This document shows, piece by piece, positions 46,725-55,608 of a stretch of 64,000 nucleotides of DNA. A program made the translations under genes and the position numbers. The stretch comes from Planctomycetales bacterium (GTDB lineage Bacteria > Planctomycetota > Planctomycetia > Planctomycetales > Planctomycetaceae), in assembly GCA_028285345.1 (NCBI GenBank), contig JANQPT010000047.1, positions 62,001 to 126,000 of the forward strand, given 5' to 3'. Positions within the stretch are counted from its first letter, which is position 1, and every line of letters starts with the position of its first letter. The notes below the pieces were generated by a model, which saw nothing but the letters and a program-made list of their open reading frames with translations, ran no database searches and was not told the origin of the DNA.

Positions 46725-47242
46725 CCTCCGACGCGAGGATCGGTCGCTCAAGCAGCGCGTGCCTGCGGTCGGGCCGCAATCACCTGGCGGCTCTGGCTGT
46801 GGCCTTTGCCCCGGACATCCAGCGTGTGTTGGAGAAACACGTCGCTCGCGACCGCAAGCGGTCGGCTTGGGACTCATCAAAATCCGTGTTTGATGCGTGT
46901 GAATCTGTGGCTAAATGCTCTCGTGGATTTTCGTTGTGGCGCGGCTGCGCCGTGTCTCTTCGAGGCGAGGATTTGTCGCTCAAGCGGATTGGGCGTTGAT
47001 TTCCGGGCCGCGTGAATGGGTTTTGAGATGTCGCCAACGCGATCGGAACAACTGATCAAAAGGACAGTTGTCGATACGTCGGACGCAAGTTATCTTTAGC
47101 CGCGTCGCGGCGGCGAGTTCCGCAAGCGGCGGCTGTCGTCAAGGACTGGTGTGCTATTTCAAAACGCACCTGCCGGTGTCGTCACCGGAGACGGCGGTGA
47201 AGTTCACTGAGCGACATGCTCTCAGAGAAAAGGAGCTCAAGG
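46725..47242. other. Intergenic region with a direct repeat
   Basis: About 520 bases without a supported gene. A 22-base motif (GCGAGGATCGGTCGCTCAAG at 46733) recurs, with three changes, at 46965. The stretch around 46910 contains AATCTGTGGCTAAATG, reminiscent of dispersed intergenic elements in other bacteria. Frames here are Arg/Ser-rich shadows. Confidence 0.4.
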
Positions 47243-47536
47243 ATGAGCGACCTAAGACTCTATCACCCGGACGCAGACTCTCCCTCCGGCGACGAGCCGA
47301 GAATTCTCAAGTTCGAGACCTGTGTCCAGCAGATCCGCAAGCCGTTCGAATTCGACGTTCTCTCGCGGGCCAGCTTGATCTACAAGAACAAGTTTTGCCG
47401 GCATTGCGGCGCGCCGGCAGTGGCGCCGGTCGAGAACGAAGATATTCTGCTGAGCCGTAACGGTTTGCCGATCCCCGGCTCCGGGACGCTGATCGGATTT
47501 CGTTGCGACAGCTGCGAGCGGCAATGGCCGGTCTGA
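47243..47536 (+). CDS. Small zinc-ribbon protein
   Basis: A 97-residue soluble protein with start at 47243, preceded by AGGAG. Four cysteines in two pairs (FCRHCGAP at about 52-58, FRCDSCERQW near the end) form a likely zinc ribbon separated by about 30 residues. The N-terminus (MSDLRLYHPDADSPSGDE) is acidic. Zinc ribbons of this size often contact nucleic acid or protein; no function can be assigned. A PQQ-like propeller gene follows after 96 bases. Confidence 0.75.
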   Translation: MSDLRLYHPDADSPSGDEPRILKFETCVQQIRKPFEFDVLSRASLIYKNKFCRHCGAPAVAPVENEDILLSRNGLPIPGSGTLIGFRCDSCERQWPV

Positions 47537-47632
47537 TTCCCGGCCTGCCTTTCCATCGGCGGAACGAACTCGATACGATAGCGGCTCGCTGGCGGCGCGG
47601 GCGGCCAGCTCAACACGATCGAGGAGTTCCGC

Positions 47633-48877
47633 ATGGCGTTGATTCTGTGCAGGCGCGAAGGCTTGCTCGCGTTCGCGTGTCTGATGCTGTGTTGTCCGCC
47701 GCTGGAGGCGGGCGACTGGCCGCAAATATTGGGCCCCCATCGCACCGGCGTTGCCGATGACGAGCAGCTTGCGGAAAGTTGGCCCTCGTCCGGTCCGAAG
47801 CTCGTATGGAAGCAGCCCGTCGGCAGCGGGCTGGCCGGACCTGTCGTCTCCGACGGCCGTGTCATCCTGTTTCACCGGCTCGGCGACGAGGACGTCGTGC
47901 AAGAATTTGACGCGACCTCCGGCATGCCGGGCTGGAAGAAAGGTTTTCCTGCGCGGTTCCGGCCCTCGATTAATCCCGACGACGGTCCCCGTGCCGTCCC
48001 GCTGATATACAAGAAGCGGGTGTACGTGTTTGGGGCAACGGGGGAATTGCGGGCGCTCTCAATGGCGGACGGATACCAGTTTTGGCTGCGAAAGACTCAC
48101 GAGGAATTCGGCGCCAGGGAAGGCTATTTCGGCGCCGGCAGTTCACCCCTCGTCGCCGGAGATCGATTGCTCCTCAATGTGGGCGGGCGAAATGGTGCTG
48201 CTGTTGTCGCGTTCGCATTGGACGATGGCGAGACCGTCTGGAAAGCGTTTCGGGACAATGCCAGCTATTCGTCGCCGGTCCTTGCCGAAGTCAACGGCGT
48301 CCAGCACGCGATCTTCATCACGCGGTACAACGTCGTTTCGCTGGATCCGCAAGACGGCAGCGTTCGCTTTCAATTTGCCTTTGGAAAGCGCGGCCCGACA
48401 GTCTCGGGCGCTAACCCGCTGGTTGTCGGCGACCGCTTGTTCGTAACGGCCCACTACCGCGCGGGGGCCGTGATGTCGCAAATCGGCGACGACTCAACGC
48501 ACCGGCTCTGGGCCAATGACGATTCGATCTCCAGCCACTATCCGGCCTGTATTTATGACAACGGCCATCTCTACGGAATTCACGGCCAGGACCGGCGAAC
48601 GCCGCTGCACCTTCGTTGCGTGGAGGCTGACAGTGGAAAGGTCGTTTGGTCCGAGGACGATTTTGGAATCGGCACGCCCATTTTTGCCGATGATAAGATA
48701 CTACTGACAATGCTCAACGGCGAAGTCGTGCTCGTTCGCCCCTCGCCGGAGAAATACATAGAACTCGCCCGCGCCAAAATCGGCCGCAGTACGACCCGGG
48801 CGCTGCCGGCACTGGCCAATGGGAAATTGTACTTTCGCGATCAACAGAATCTGTACTGCGTCGACGTCGGAAAGTAG
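47633..48877 (+). CDS. Secreted PQQ-like beta-propeller protein
   Basis: A 414-residue protein with a signal peptide (LLAFACLMLCCPPLEAG) and GAGGAG upstream of the ATG. Repeated blades with the W-motif (WKQPVGSGLAGPVVSDGRV, YQFWLRKTHEEFGAREGYFG, SSPLVAGDRLLLNVGG, RLWANDDSISSHYP, WSEDDFGIGTPIFADDKI) mark an eight-bladed PQQ-like propeller with WD-like repeats. No PQQ-binding or metal residues are clear, so it is probably a binding scaffold, as in many planctomycete outer proteins. A possible partner is unknown. Confidence 0.88.
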   Translation: MALILCRREGLLAFACLMLCCPPLEAGDWPQILGPHRTGVADDEQLAESWPSSGPKLVWKQPVGSGLAGPVVSDGRVILFHRLGDEDVVQEFDATSGMPGWKKGFPARFRPSINPDDGPRAVPLIYKKRVYVFGATGELRALSMADGYQFWLRKTHEEFGAREGYFGAGSSPLVAGDRLLLNVGGRNGAAVVAFALDDGETVWKAFRDNASYSSPVLAEVNGVQHAIFITRYNVVSLDPQDGSVRFQFAFGKRGPTVSGANPLVVGDRLFVTAHYRAGAVMSQIGDDSTHRLWANDDSISSHYPACIYDNGHLYGIHGQDRRTPLHLRCVEADSGKVVWSEDDFGIGTPIFADDKILLTMLNGEVVLVRPSPEKYIELARAKIGRSTTRALPALANGKLYFRDQQNLYCVDVGK

Positions 48878-48944
48878 CTGCGAATGCGGCATGACTTACG
48901 GTCAACGGACTGCTTACGTCACCGCGTCTCCACTCACCATCAAG

Positions 48945-49115
48945 ATGAATCCATTAGTCCAAAAACTGCTGTTTGCATTCGCCTGTTTGGTCGTGCCGGT
49001 TCTATGGGGAATCGCCGTCAACTGGTTGTTCAATCGGTGGCAGTTGCACCGGCACAGCGGGGAGTCGCAACGAACGGCCGAACCAGACGCTGAAGTACTC
49101 GATTATCAAATTTGA
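48945..49115 (+). CDS. Small single-helix membrane protein
   Basis: A 56-residue frame starting MNPLVQKLLFAFACLVVPVL. One hydrophobic helix (residues 8-28) is followed by a polar tail (FNRWQLHRHSGESQRTAEPD). No ribosome site is seen. The stop lies 14 bases from the stop of the convergent permease gene. Confidence 0.5.
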   Translation: MNPLVQKLLFAFACLVVPVLWGIAVNWLFNRWQLHRHSGESQRTAEPDAEVLDYQI

Positions 49116-49129
49116 GCGGCCGCTTGTTC

Positions 49130-50371
49130 TTACTGTTTGCGCAGTGATTTCTGCTCGACAAGCTTCTTAGCGCCCAGCGCCAACAACAGCGAACTCGACA
49201 CGACTCCACCGGTGAGAAGCTTATGGTCGCTCGCCATCACCGCGCAGATCACTCCGCCCAACAGCGCCAGAACGAACACATTGGCGGTTCCCAGTGCGCC
49301 GGGAAAGAAGGACCGCTTCACCCACCCTGCTCCGCGGAGTTCGTTGAACGCGACCGCTAGCACGACCAGGACGCCCACGATCAGTCCCTGAAACTCGTCG
49401 GGATTCGTTTTGACGGTTTTTGCCACCGAATCGATCACCACTCTCAGAAACAATGCGCCCAACATCACGCCGGGAACGGTGCCGATACCTCCCGCCAAGG
49501 AACTGCCGCCGACGACCGCGGCGGCAATGGCATTGAGCTCGTACCCCATCCCCTGTGTTGCAGGATCCGACATCCCCACGTAACTGCTGTTGAGGATTCC
49601 CGCGATCGACGCTGTGACTGTCCCGATGCAGTACGCCAGCCACTTTAGGTTCTCGGTGCGAATTCCACTCAGCTTAGCGGCTTCTTCGTTGCCCCCCAGC
49701 GCGTATAAATGCCGCCCGACGACCGTTCTGCTGAGCAGCAGCCAGATCACAGCGCTCAGTACGAGAAAGATGATCAGCGGAATCCACCAATCGCTGCCCC
49801 AACTGTGAAACGATTCGTCATAGATGTAAATCTGCGTCGTACGTCCTTGGGCGGTGACGGCCTCGGTCACATCTTGGACCAAGACTCGAGCCAACGACCG
49901 TAATCCAACCAATGATGCCAACGTTGCCACGAAAGGGGGTAAGCCGACGACGGTAATCAGCCAGGCGTGAAAACTCCCGACAATCAGGGCGGTCATCAAA
50001 GTTCCGCCCACGGCGGCAACGAGAATCCAGCCGTTGAGGTCTGTTGTGACGGGATTGCCCAGCTCGTCGCGGGGGGCCAAGATGATGATGATTGACGTGC
50101 AAACGGCGCCGCTAAACGCGATCACCGATCCGCTGGAGAGATCGATCCCGCCCGAGATTATGACCGTCGCCGCCCCGAGCGCGAAAATGCCCAACAGCGA
50201 GGTCTGCCGGAGAAGTTCAGCGGCATTCTGGCCCGGTTTTTCAACGTAAGAGTCGTCTGCGACAGCGGTCGTGGCGATGACGACGATGACGGCCAACAAC
50301 AAACCCAGTTCGTTCCCGTAGCGTTTCATTAAACGGCTGAATGCTCCGGAATTTTGATCTGAAGCGGACAT
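49130..50371 (-). CDS. Sugar ABC transporter permease (RbsC-type)
   Basis: A 413-residue inner-membrane protein with about ten hydrophobic helices. It carries the BPD_transp_2 signature of ribose/xylose-type permeases: ATVIISGGIDLSSGSVIAFS (early helices), VGRHLYALGGNEEAAKLSGI, and NAIAAAVVGGSSLAGGIGTV with the EAA-like loop contacting the ATPase. The gene is downstream of the binding-protein gene. No ATP-binding subunit is found near it. Confidence 0.92.
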   Translation of the reverse strand: MSASDQNSGAFSRLMKRYGNELGLLLAVIVVIATTAVADDSYVEKPGQNAAELLRQTSLLGIFALGAATVIISGGIDLSSGSVIAFSGAVCTSIIIILAPRDELGNPVTTDLNGWILVAAVGGTLMTALIVGSFHAWLITVVGLPPFVATLASLVGLRSLARVLVQDVTEAVTAQGRTTQIYIYDESFHSWGSDWWIPLIIFLVLSAVIWLLLSRTVVGRHLYALGGNEEAAKLSGIRTENLKWLAYCIGTVTASIAGILNSSYVGMSDPATQGMGYELNAIAAAVVGGSSLAGGIGTVPGVMLGALFLRVVIDSVAKTVKTNPDEFQGLIVGVLVVLAVAFNELRGAGWVKRSFFPGALGTANVFVLALLGGVICAVMASDHKLLTGGVVSSSLLLALGAKKLVEQKSLRKQ

Positions 50372-50392
50372 CAGTTTGTTTGCACCGTAAAG

Positions 50393-50420
50393 TCAAACCC
50401 CCGGCGGAACCGGGGGCTGG
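50393..50420 (-). terminator. Hairpin between binding-protein and permease genes
   Basis: CCCCCGG (50398) and CCGGGGG (50410) form a 7-bp GC stem with a short loop, with TTTGAC following on the minus strand. Between the binding-protein gene and the permease gene it may act as a partial terminator that lowers permease expression relative to the binding protein. Confidence 0.55.
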
Positions 50421-50475
50421 TGGAAATTTGACGGTTGTTCTTTTGCGGTTGTTCGGCGATGTTGCACGGTCCGTG

Positions 50476-51558
50476 TCAAGAACCGGTCAATTTGTACTTC
50501 TTGAGCCAGGCCTGGAATTGATCCAACGTCAACAATTCTGTGGTCGGTTCAAACAGGTCGGGGGTTAATCGCTCTTCGTTGTTGGGGACGATCACTTTTA
50601 GCCCGGTGCTGTACAAATCGCCGTTCGGGCTACTGCGATCAGGGAGCATCTCGTCGATTGCGGCTTGGTCCTCCTCGACCATGGCCTTCATGAGCCTGAC
50701 GCCTTGGTATCCCATCTGGTAGGGGTTTTGCACGACCATCACATCCAGCATGCCTTCATCCATGGCCTTGATCGCGGGCGGCTCCGCGTCGAATCCGAAG
50801 ATTTTGACCTGCTCGCGGTTGCCCAACTCTTCGACAATGTCCACGATTGCCGGCGTGTTGTACGACCAGATTCCCACCAGCACGTTGATATCCGGATTTC
50901 GGTCGAGCGCATCTCGCACATTCGATCGTGCGGTGCTTCGATCTCCACCGTCGCCCATATTCTCCTTTTGTGTGAAAGCGTCGCCCGCTCCTTCGCCGAA
51001 TCCTCGAATTCGCTCCTTGGCGTTGTCCGCTCCTTTGATACCGACAAAAGTCGCGTATTCGCCCCCCTCAGCGGCAATCGCCCGCGACGCCTTACCCAAT
51101 TCTCGCCCGGCGACGATATTGTCGGTTCCGATATAGGCGAAGCGCGCATCGCGGTAATTCTGGCGGTCCACGTCCGAATCGATCGTGATGACTTTGATTC
51201 CGGCGTTCTTCAGCGTCTGCATTTCATCGGCGATCGCCGGGGAGTTGGCATCGGTGACCGAGATTCCGACTGCGGCGACATCGGTGGCGTTGGTGTAGTT
51301 CTTCAGTTTGTCGACTTGCGGCGAAACTCCAAAATCGCCTCGCTGGAATTCGAGGACCAAGTTGGCGTCTTTGAGCTTGAGATCCTTGGCTGCCTTTTCC
51401 GCCCCACTCGCGGCGGCGTCCCAGAACGGCGAATTGCCGTTGGTGAGGATGATGATGCGTTTGACTTTTGGCTCCGGCGTTTCATCACCTTGACACCCTC
51501 CGATCAATCCGGCCAGAGCGACCAGAATCAGGGCCGTCGCGTGTGTGCGTCCAGACAT
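50476..51558 (-). CDS. Sugar-binding lipoprotein of ABC transporter (RbsB-type)
   Basis: A 360-residue periplasmic binding protein. Signal peptide and lipobox (AGLIGGC, Cys22) give membrane anchoring. The periplasmic-binding fold shows IIILTNGNSPFWDAAASGAE, VAAVGISVTDANSPAIADEM, ITIDSDVDRQNYRD, AYIGTDNIVAGRELG and VVQNPYQMGYQGVRLM. It should capture a monosaccharide for the permease encoded just downstream. The missing ATPase may be supplied elsewhere. The ligand cannot be assigned; rhamnose is only a guess from the rhamnulokinase far away. Confidence 0.92.
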   Translation of the reverse strand: MSGRTHATALILVALAGLIGGCQGDETPEPKVKRIIILTNGNSPFWDAAASGAEKAAKDLKLKDANLVLEFQRGDFGVSPQVDKLKNYTNATDVAAVGISVTDANSPAIADEMQTLKNAGIKVITIDSDVDRQNYRDARFAYIGTDNIVAGRELGKASRAIAAEGGEYATFVGIKGADNAKERIRGFGEGAGDAFTQKENMGDGGDRSTARSNVRDALDRNPDINVLVGIWSYNTPAIVDIVEELGNREQVKIFGFDAEPPAIKAMDEGMLDVMVVQNPYQMGYQGVRLMKAMVEEDQAAIDEMLPDRSSPNGDLYSTGLKVIVPNNEERLTPDLFEPTTELLTLDQFQAWLKKYKLTGS

Positions 51559-51767
51559 CGCAAAGAAACCTCGAACGAAAGGGAGAGCTGCGGGAGAACC
51601 GGAAAGATTCCCAGAATACGGACCGATTCTGGCGAAGTCAACGACACCGAAATCGCTACGGGTGCACCAAAGGAGTCAGAGTATCGGGGTGAAGTCCCGA
51701 TTATTGAGGCCACGAATTATTGGCGGAGCAAACTGTCACAACGGTCTGCGCAAACCCAAACGATGGG

Positions 51768-52250
51768 TCACAACTTTGATGCATACAATTCCGCGTATTC
51801 CAAGACCCACAAGTCAATAAGTTCTTGAAACGATTCCGGATCGGCTTCGGTGAGTTTTTGATACCGAGTGCGGCGGAAACTTTCCTTGTTGTTGATCGTC
51901 CCTTTGGCGCGCAGTTCGAGGATGTGGACCGTCGAGAAAGGGCTAATCACAACTTCTAATCGGCTGAAGTTGTTGACTCGGCGGCCGCCTGCAACGTTGA
52001 GATCGTCTCGCGTGATGGTTGCCCCCCAGCCGCGCTCGTCGGTGGCGGTATTGAAGCGGAACCCTGGGAAATGGTCCGCCAGCTTGCGCAGGCAGTTCTC
52101 GATGTGTTCCGACAGGTTTAATTGGTACTGCGTATGGAGTTGTTTGAGCTCCGATTCGCCCATTCGGCGTTCCGCCTCTTCGCGAGCCTGGGCGTCTCCC
52201 TGGTGCTGTCCCCGTTCGATGGCTCGCTCGAGCCGCTTTTCAAAGTCCAT
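51768..52250 (-). CDS. Conserved-looking protein of unknown function
   Basis: A 160-residue protein with start at 52250, preceded by GGGAG. The N-terminal third is charged and helical (MDFEKRLERAIERGQHQGDA). The rest mixes strands with conserved-looking runs (FPGFRFNTATDERGWGATIT, GGRRVNNFSRLEVVISPFS, LELRAKGTINNKESFRRTR). No signal, membrane segment or known motif is found. It may be widespread in planctomycetes, which a profile search would show. Confidence 0.7.
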   Translation of the reverse strand: MDFEKRLERAIERGQHQGDAQAREEAERRMGESELKQLHTQYQLNLSEHIENCLRKLADHFPGFRFNTATDERGWGATITRDDLNVAGGRRVNNFSRLEVVISPFSTVHILELRAKGTINNKESFRRTRYQKLTEADPESFQELIDLWVLEYAELYASKL

Positions 52251-52846
52251 CGTCTCCCTCGTTCGTTGGCGTCTCTCGGAGATTGGGTTGCGTCGCGGTG
52301 CTCCGGCGCGTTCTTGTAACACCCCGAACCCAATTAACCATATGCCGCTCCGCGCGGCATTGCAATAGGCGGGCCACGTCGAAACTGCCGTCTACCGTTA
52401 GACTTGGCGCTGTCGGCGCCACCGTTTGTGCTTGACACCGCACGGCCAGGATTTAGAATCAGAGTTTAGGTGCAATTGGGCCTGGAACCGAGTAGAGTAG
52501 AGGCAGATTCGCACCATCGCAGTTATTTTCTCTTTTCATTCCCGTTTCGTCGAACCTTTCGTAAACGAACCCGTATTAAGGAAAGAGAAAGCTCACTTCG
52601 CCGCACGATCCCGACTATGGGAGCAATCGCGTTCAGCCGAATATCCGGCAATTCCCGTCTGTCTAGCAAAGTTGCTATGCCTCGACGGTCAGCGGCGAAT
52701 CTGTGCAAACTCACCGGGGCTTGGGCTTTAGCCTTTGACCCGCATAACGAGTGCCGTGTACATTGGACGTACGCATTTCTGCACCACACCGTTTAAGGAT
52801 GCATCAGGAAATCCAGGCCCATACGACTTTTCGAGGGTGAAAGAAC
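52251..52846 (+). other. Long leader region with sigma70-type promoter
   Basis: About 595 bases upstream of the coiled-coil gene. A promoter is visible: TTGACA (52432-52437), 16-base spacer, TAGAAT (52454-52459), pointing right. Transcription would begin near 52467, about 380 bases before the ATG at 52847. The stretch may be a long leader or encode a small RNA. A frame at 52470-52796 is not convincingly protein-like. Confidence 0.55.
52432..52459 (+). promoter_or_regulatory. Sigma70-type promoter
   Basis: A consensus -35 (TTGACA), spacing of 16 and a good -10 (TAGAAT). It drives a transcript running toward the coiled-coil membrane protein gene at 52847, with a leader of about 380 bases. Confidence 0.6.
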
Positions 52847-54412
52847 ATGGCAACGTCCAAGAACACCGGACTCACACTCACATTGGTTTTCTTCGTGATG
52901 GCCACGGTCTTTAGTGCTGTCGTTGCGATTGTGATGTATCAAAGAGTGCAGGATAACGTCGCCCAGAACACTAAGGACAAAACCGAGGCCCAGCAAAACG
53001 CAACGCTCGCCAAAGAGGCCCAGCAGGATGTCAACGTGCTCAAGGACTTGCTCGGAAAGCCGGGATTGCAGTCCGTCGGCGATCCGAACTCCGAACCCGA
53101 TGACCAGACGGTGTTCTGGGCGGTCCGGCAAGACATCGAAAAGTTCGCCGGCGACGAGCAGGAGAAAACTGTCGGGAGCACATTGCAGAAAATGCATACG
53201 CGGATTACGGAATTGGAGCAGCACCTGGCCGAACGCAACAAGGCGTTCGACGATCTGCAAGAAAAGTTCAGCATGCTGGATCAAACACAAGGTGAACTCA
53301 ACAAGCAAATCGACGATGCGAAGGAGTTAGCGGAACGGGAAAAGCAAGAGGCTCTCGAAAACCACCAAACTCAGCTGGCCGCGAAAGATGCCACGATCCA
53401 AGACAAGCAGACAGAGGTCAACACGATCACCGGGCAATTGGATGAAGCGATCCGCAACTATGAGGATTACAAGGAGCAAACCGACGAGCGGCTCAGCGAT
53501 CAGAAGAACTTGATTCGCCGGCTTTCCAAAGAACTTGCCGACATCAAGAATCTCGACTGGGAAGTCGAAGATGGTGTCATTACCTGGACCAGCAACGACA
53601 AAAAGACGGTCTGGATCAACTTGGGTTCGTCCGACCACCTTCCGAAGCTGATGTCGTTTAGCGTGTATAGGAAACAACACTCCGGCATCGCCCGCACTGA
53701 AAGCGACATCAAGGGCTCGATTGAAATCACAAGAATCCTCGGCCCGCACCGCGCTGAAGCACGCGTCACGAACTCCGACATCTACTTGCCCATCACCGAA
53801 GGTGATCCGATTTACACTCCGTTGTGGAACCCGGGCAGCCGTGAAAAGATGGCAATTGTCGGCTTCATCGATCTCGACAAGGACGGCCGCGACGACCGTC
53901 AAAGGCTCCGCGAAATCATTGCCGCCTCTGGGGCGCAAGTCGTCGCTGAGATTCTGGACGACGGGTCAACGCTTCCGGCAGATGCCGATTTCAGTAAGTT
54001 GATCACCTCCGATGTGAAATTCTTGATTCAGGGAGATATGCCTGATCCGTCATTGGCAAGTCTCCCGGCTGAGAAGGCCGCCATTCAGAGAATTCTCTCG
54101 CACTACAAAAACATGGAGGACGCGGCATTGGACAACGGCGTTCGAATCTTGGATCTCAGCAAATTTCTGAACTTCATAGGTTACAGGAACGAGCGGCGGC
54201 TCTATCGACCGGGCGACAACGTGGGATACCGGCTGAAGAACGGTTCGCGTTCTGCATCTGTCGACGAGACGATCAGACGGCTCGGGCCGCGGACGCAACG
54301 CCAATCGGGCCAAAACGCCGGACTTTACGACCGCAATCGAGCCTTGCGGCGCCGGTTCTCGACTGGTCAAACTTCCAAGAAATACTCGGGAGGCGGTTCG
54401 GGGTCGCGTTAG
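52847..54412 (+). CDS. Membrane-anchored coiled-coil protein
   Basis: A 521-residue protein. A membrane anchor (residues 9-31, LTLVFFVMATVFSAVVAIVM) is followed by a long coiled coil (35-235, Glu/Gln/Lys-rich, e.g. LEQHLAERNKAFDDLQEKFS). Residues about 240-345 are a beta-rich domain (WEVEDGVITWTSNDKKTVWINLG), then a domain with FIDLDKDGRDDRQRLREIIA and DNGVRILDLSKFLNFIG, and a disordered Arg/Ser/Gly-rich tail. This layout of coiled coil plus periplasmic domain is common among uncharacterised planctomycete membrane proteins. Its ribosome site is GAGGG. Confidence 0.75.
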   Translation: MATSKNTGLTLTLVFFVMATVFSAVVAIVMYQRVQDNVAQNTKDKTEAQQNATLAKEAQQDVNVLKDLLGKPGLQSVGDPNSEPDDQTVFWAVRQDIEKFAGDEQEKTVGSTLQKMHTRITELEQHLAERNKAFDDLQEKFSMLDQTQGELNKQIDDAKELAEREKQEALENHQTQLAAKDATIQDKQTEVNTITGQLDEAIRNYEDYKEQTDERLSDQKNLIRRLSKELADIKNLDWEVEDGVITWTSNDKKTVWINLGSSDHLPKLMSFSVYRKQHSGIARTESDIKGSIEITRILGPHRAEARVTNSDIYLPITEGDPIYTPLWNPGSREKMAIVGFIDLDKDGRDDRQRLREIIAASGAQVVAEILDDGSTLPADADFSKLITSDVKFLIQGDMPDPSLASLPAEKAAIQRILSHYKNMEDAALDNGVRILDLSKFLNFIGYRNERRLYRPGDNVGYRLKNGSRSASVDETIRRLGPRTQRQSGQNAGLYDRNRALRRRFSTGQTSKKYSGGGSGSR

Positions 54413-54493
54413 ACCGGCAATCTCCGGCAGGGGGTCCTCCGATACGCTTAGCGGAGACTCTGCTGCTACGCACGCTAAGACTTTGTGACATAC

Positions 54494-54537
54494 AACAGGC
54501 CGAACGACGCGTCTTCGTCGTTCGGCCTGTTTTTTTG
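54494..54537 (+). terminator. Rho-independent terminator
   Basis: Arms ACAGGCCGAACGACG and CGTCGTTCGGCCTGT form a 15-bp perfect stem with a 6-base loop followed by seven T. It ends the coiled-coil protein transcript. Confidence 0.95.
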
Positions 54538-54791
54538 GGTGACGGAACCGATTTGCCCGACTTGCAGAGACCGCCCAGGAATTGCAATCGACGCGATGCT
54601 TTTCAAGATCCGCCATCGACCGGCTGGCTCCCGTATTAGTTCGCATAGCGAGTCGCTCGCGAGAGTTTTGAGAAGCATCTTGTAACTCATTTTTAGGGAT
54701 TCGGTATTGCCGCGCAGCAACACAGTTGGCACACTACCGTCGCTTGAGGTCCCTCCCACCTTCCCATCACCGTCACCTCGTCTGCAACTCG

Positions 54792-55349
54792 ATGCTTGTG
54801 AGATTCCTGGTTCTCGCAGTCTCAACTGCCACGCTGACAATCTGCTCAGGGTGCGCTTCAACCGCGCAAGTTCCCGCCGGCGGACAGGTGTTCGTGCGAG
54901 GACAAAACGATGAGCAGGTGTGGGAAAAGACTGTGGACGTAGTGCACGATTATTTCTTCATCGAGCGGGAAAACCATTTTGACAACGTGATCGAGACCAA
55001 ATACAAGGTCGGATCCGGCCTGCTTGAGCCTTGGCAACACGATTCGGTCGGCTTTTACAATCGGCTGGAAAGCACATTGCAATCGATTCGGCGAAAGGCG
55101 TTCGTGCACGTAACTCCAACAGGTGACGGCCATTTGGTGAGCGTGCAGGTCTACCGAGAACTGGAAGACGTCCCCAGCCGGAACAAGAATTCGCCCGGTG
55201 GAGCGACCTTTCGCCAGTATTTGCCGCTACAGCGAGAACTGGAAATCGACGCCGAACAGGCGACCGACAGCCGCTGGATCCCCGCCGGTCGGGACCCCGA
55301 CCTTGAGCAGGAGATGCTCTCCGCGTTGCAGTTTCGCCTCTCCCGTTAG
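54792..55349 (+). CDS. Lipoprotein of unknown function
   Basis: A 185-residue protein with start at 54792. The signal segment (MLVRFLVLAVSTATLTICSGC) ends in a lipobox Cys. The mature part is mixed alpha/beta with a charged region (VWEKTVDVVHDYFFIEREN, FVHVTPTGDGHLVSVQVYRE) and no recognised family. Membrane anchoring on the periplasmic side is predicted. Confidence 0.7.
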   Translation: MLVRFLVLAVSTATLTICSGCASTAQVPAGGQVFVRGQNDEQVWEKTVDVVHDYFFIERENHFDNVIETKYKVGSGLLEPWQHDSVGFYNRLESTLQSIRRKAFVHVTPTGDGHLVSVQVYRELEDVPSRNKNSPGGATFRQYLPLQRELEIDAEQATDSRWIPAGRDPDLEQEMLSALQFRLSR

Positions 55350-55467
55350 ACCTGCCCGCAAATCCCTCTGTTCGTGGGAATCACACGCCTCGTAACAGGT
55401 CTGTTGGGTCAATGGGCGTACCTACTGGCGCAAACTGCCGTTTTTCTCAGAAGTGCACCAGCGATCA

Positions 55468-55521
55468 TTGACAAATCCCGTGCAAGCCAACATACTGCAC
55501 GCGAAATGAGATTGAGTCTCA
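55468..55521 (+). promoter_or_regulatory. Promoter and Fur-box-like operator before DUF1559 gene
   Basis: TTGACA (55468-55473), spacer 17, CATACT (55491-55496) form a plausible sigma70 promoter. Eleven bases further lies TGAGATTGAGTCTCA (55507-55521), a 7-1-7 palindrome similar to the Fur-box core TGATAATNATTATCA and to its TGAGA...TCTCA variants. A weaker partial copy follows at 55556. Overlap with the expected start of transcription suggests repression. Confidence 0.5.
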
Positions 55522-55608
55522 ATACCGAGTGTCGCTCCTGGCAACGGGATTCGCCTGAGACTTAATCTTCGGGGGAGATTCCGATAATTGCTTCTTGGGG
55601 AGAGCAAA

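Noticed and set aside
50665-51828. 387-codon plus-strand frame
   Set aside because: It is opposite the sugar-binding lipoprotein gene, whose motifs are unmistakable; no protein-like features in the plus frame.
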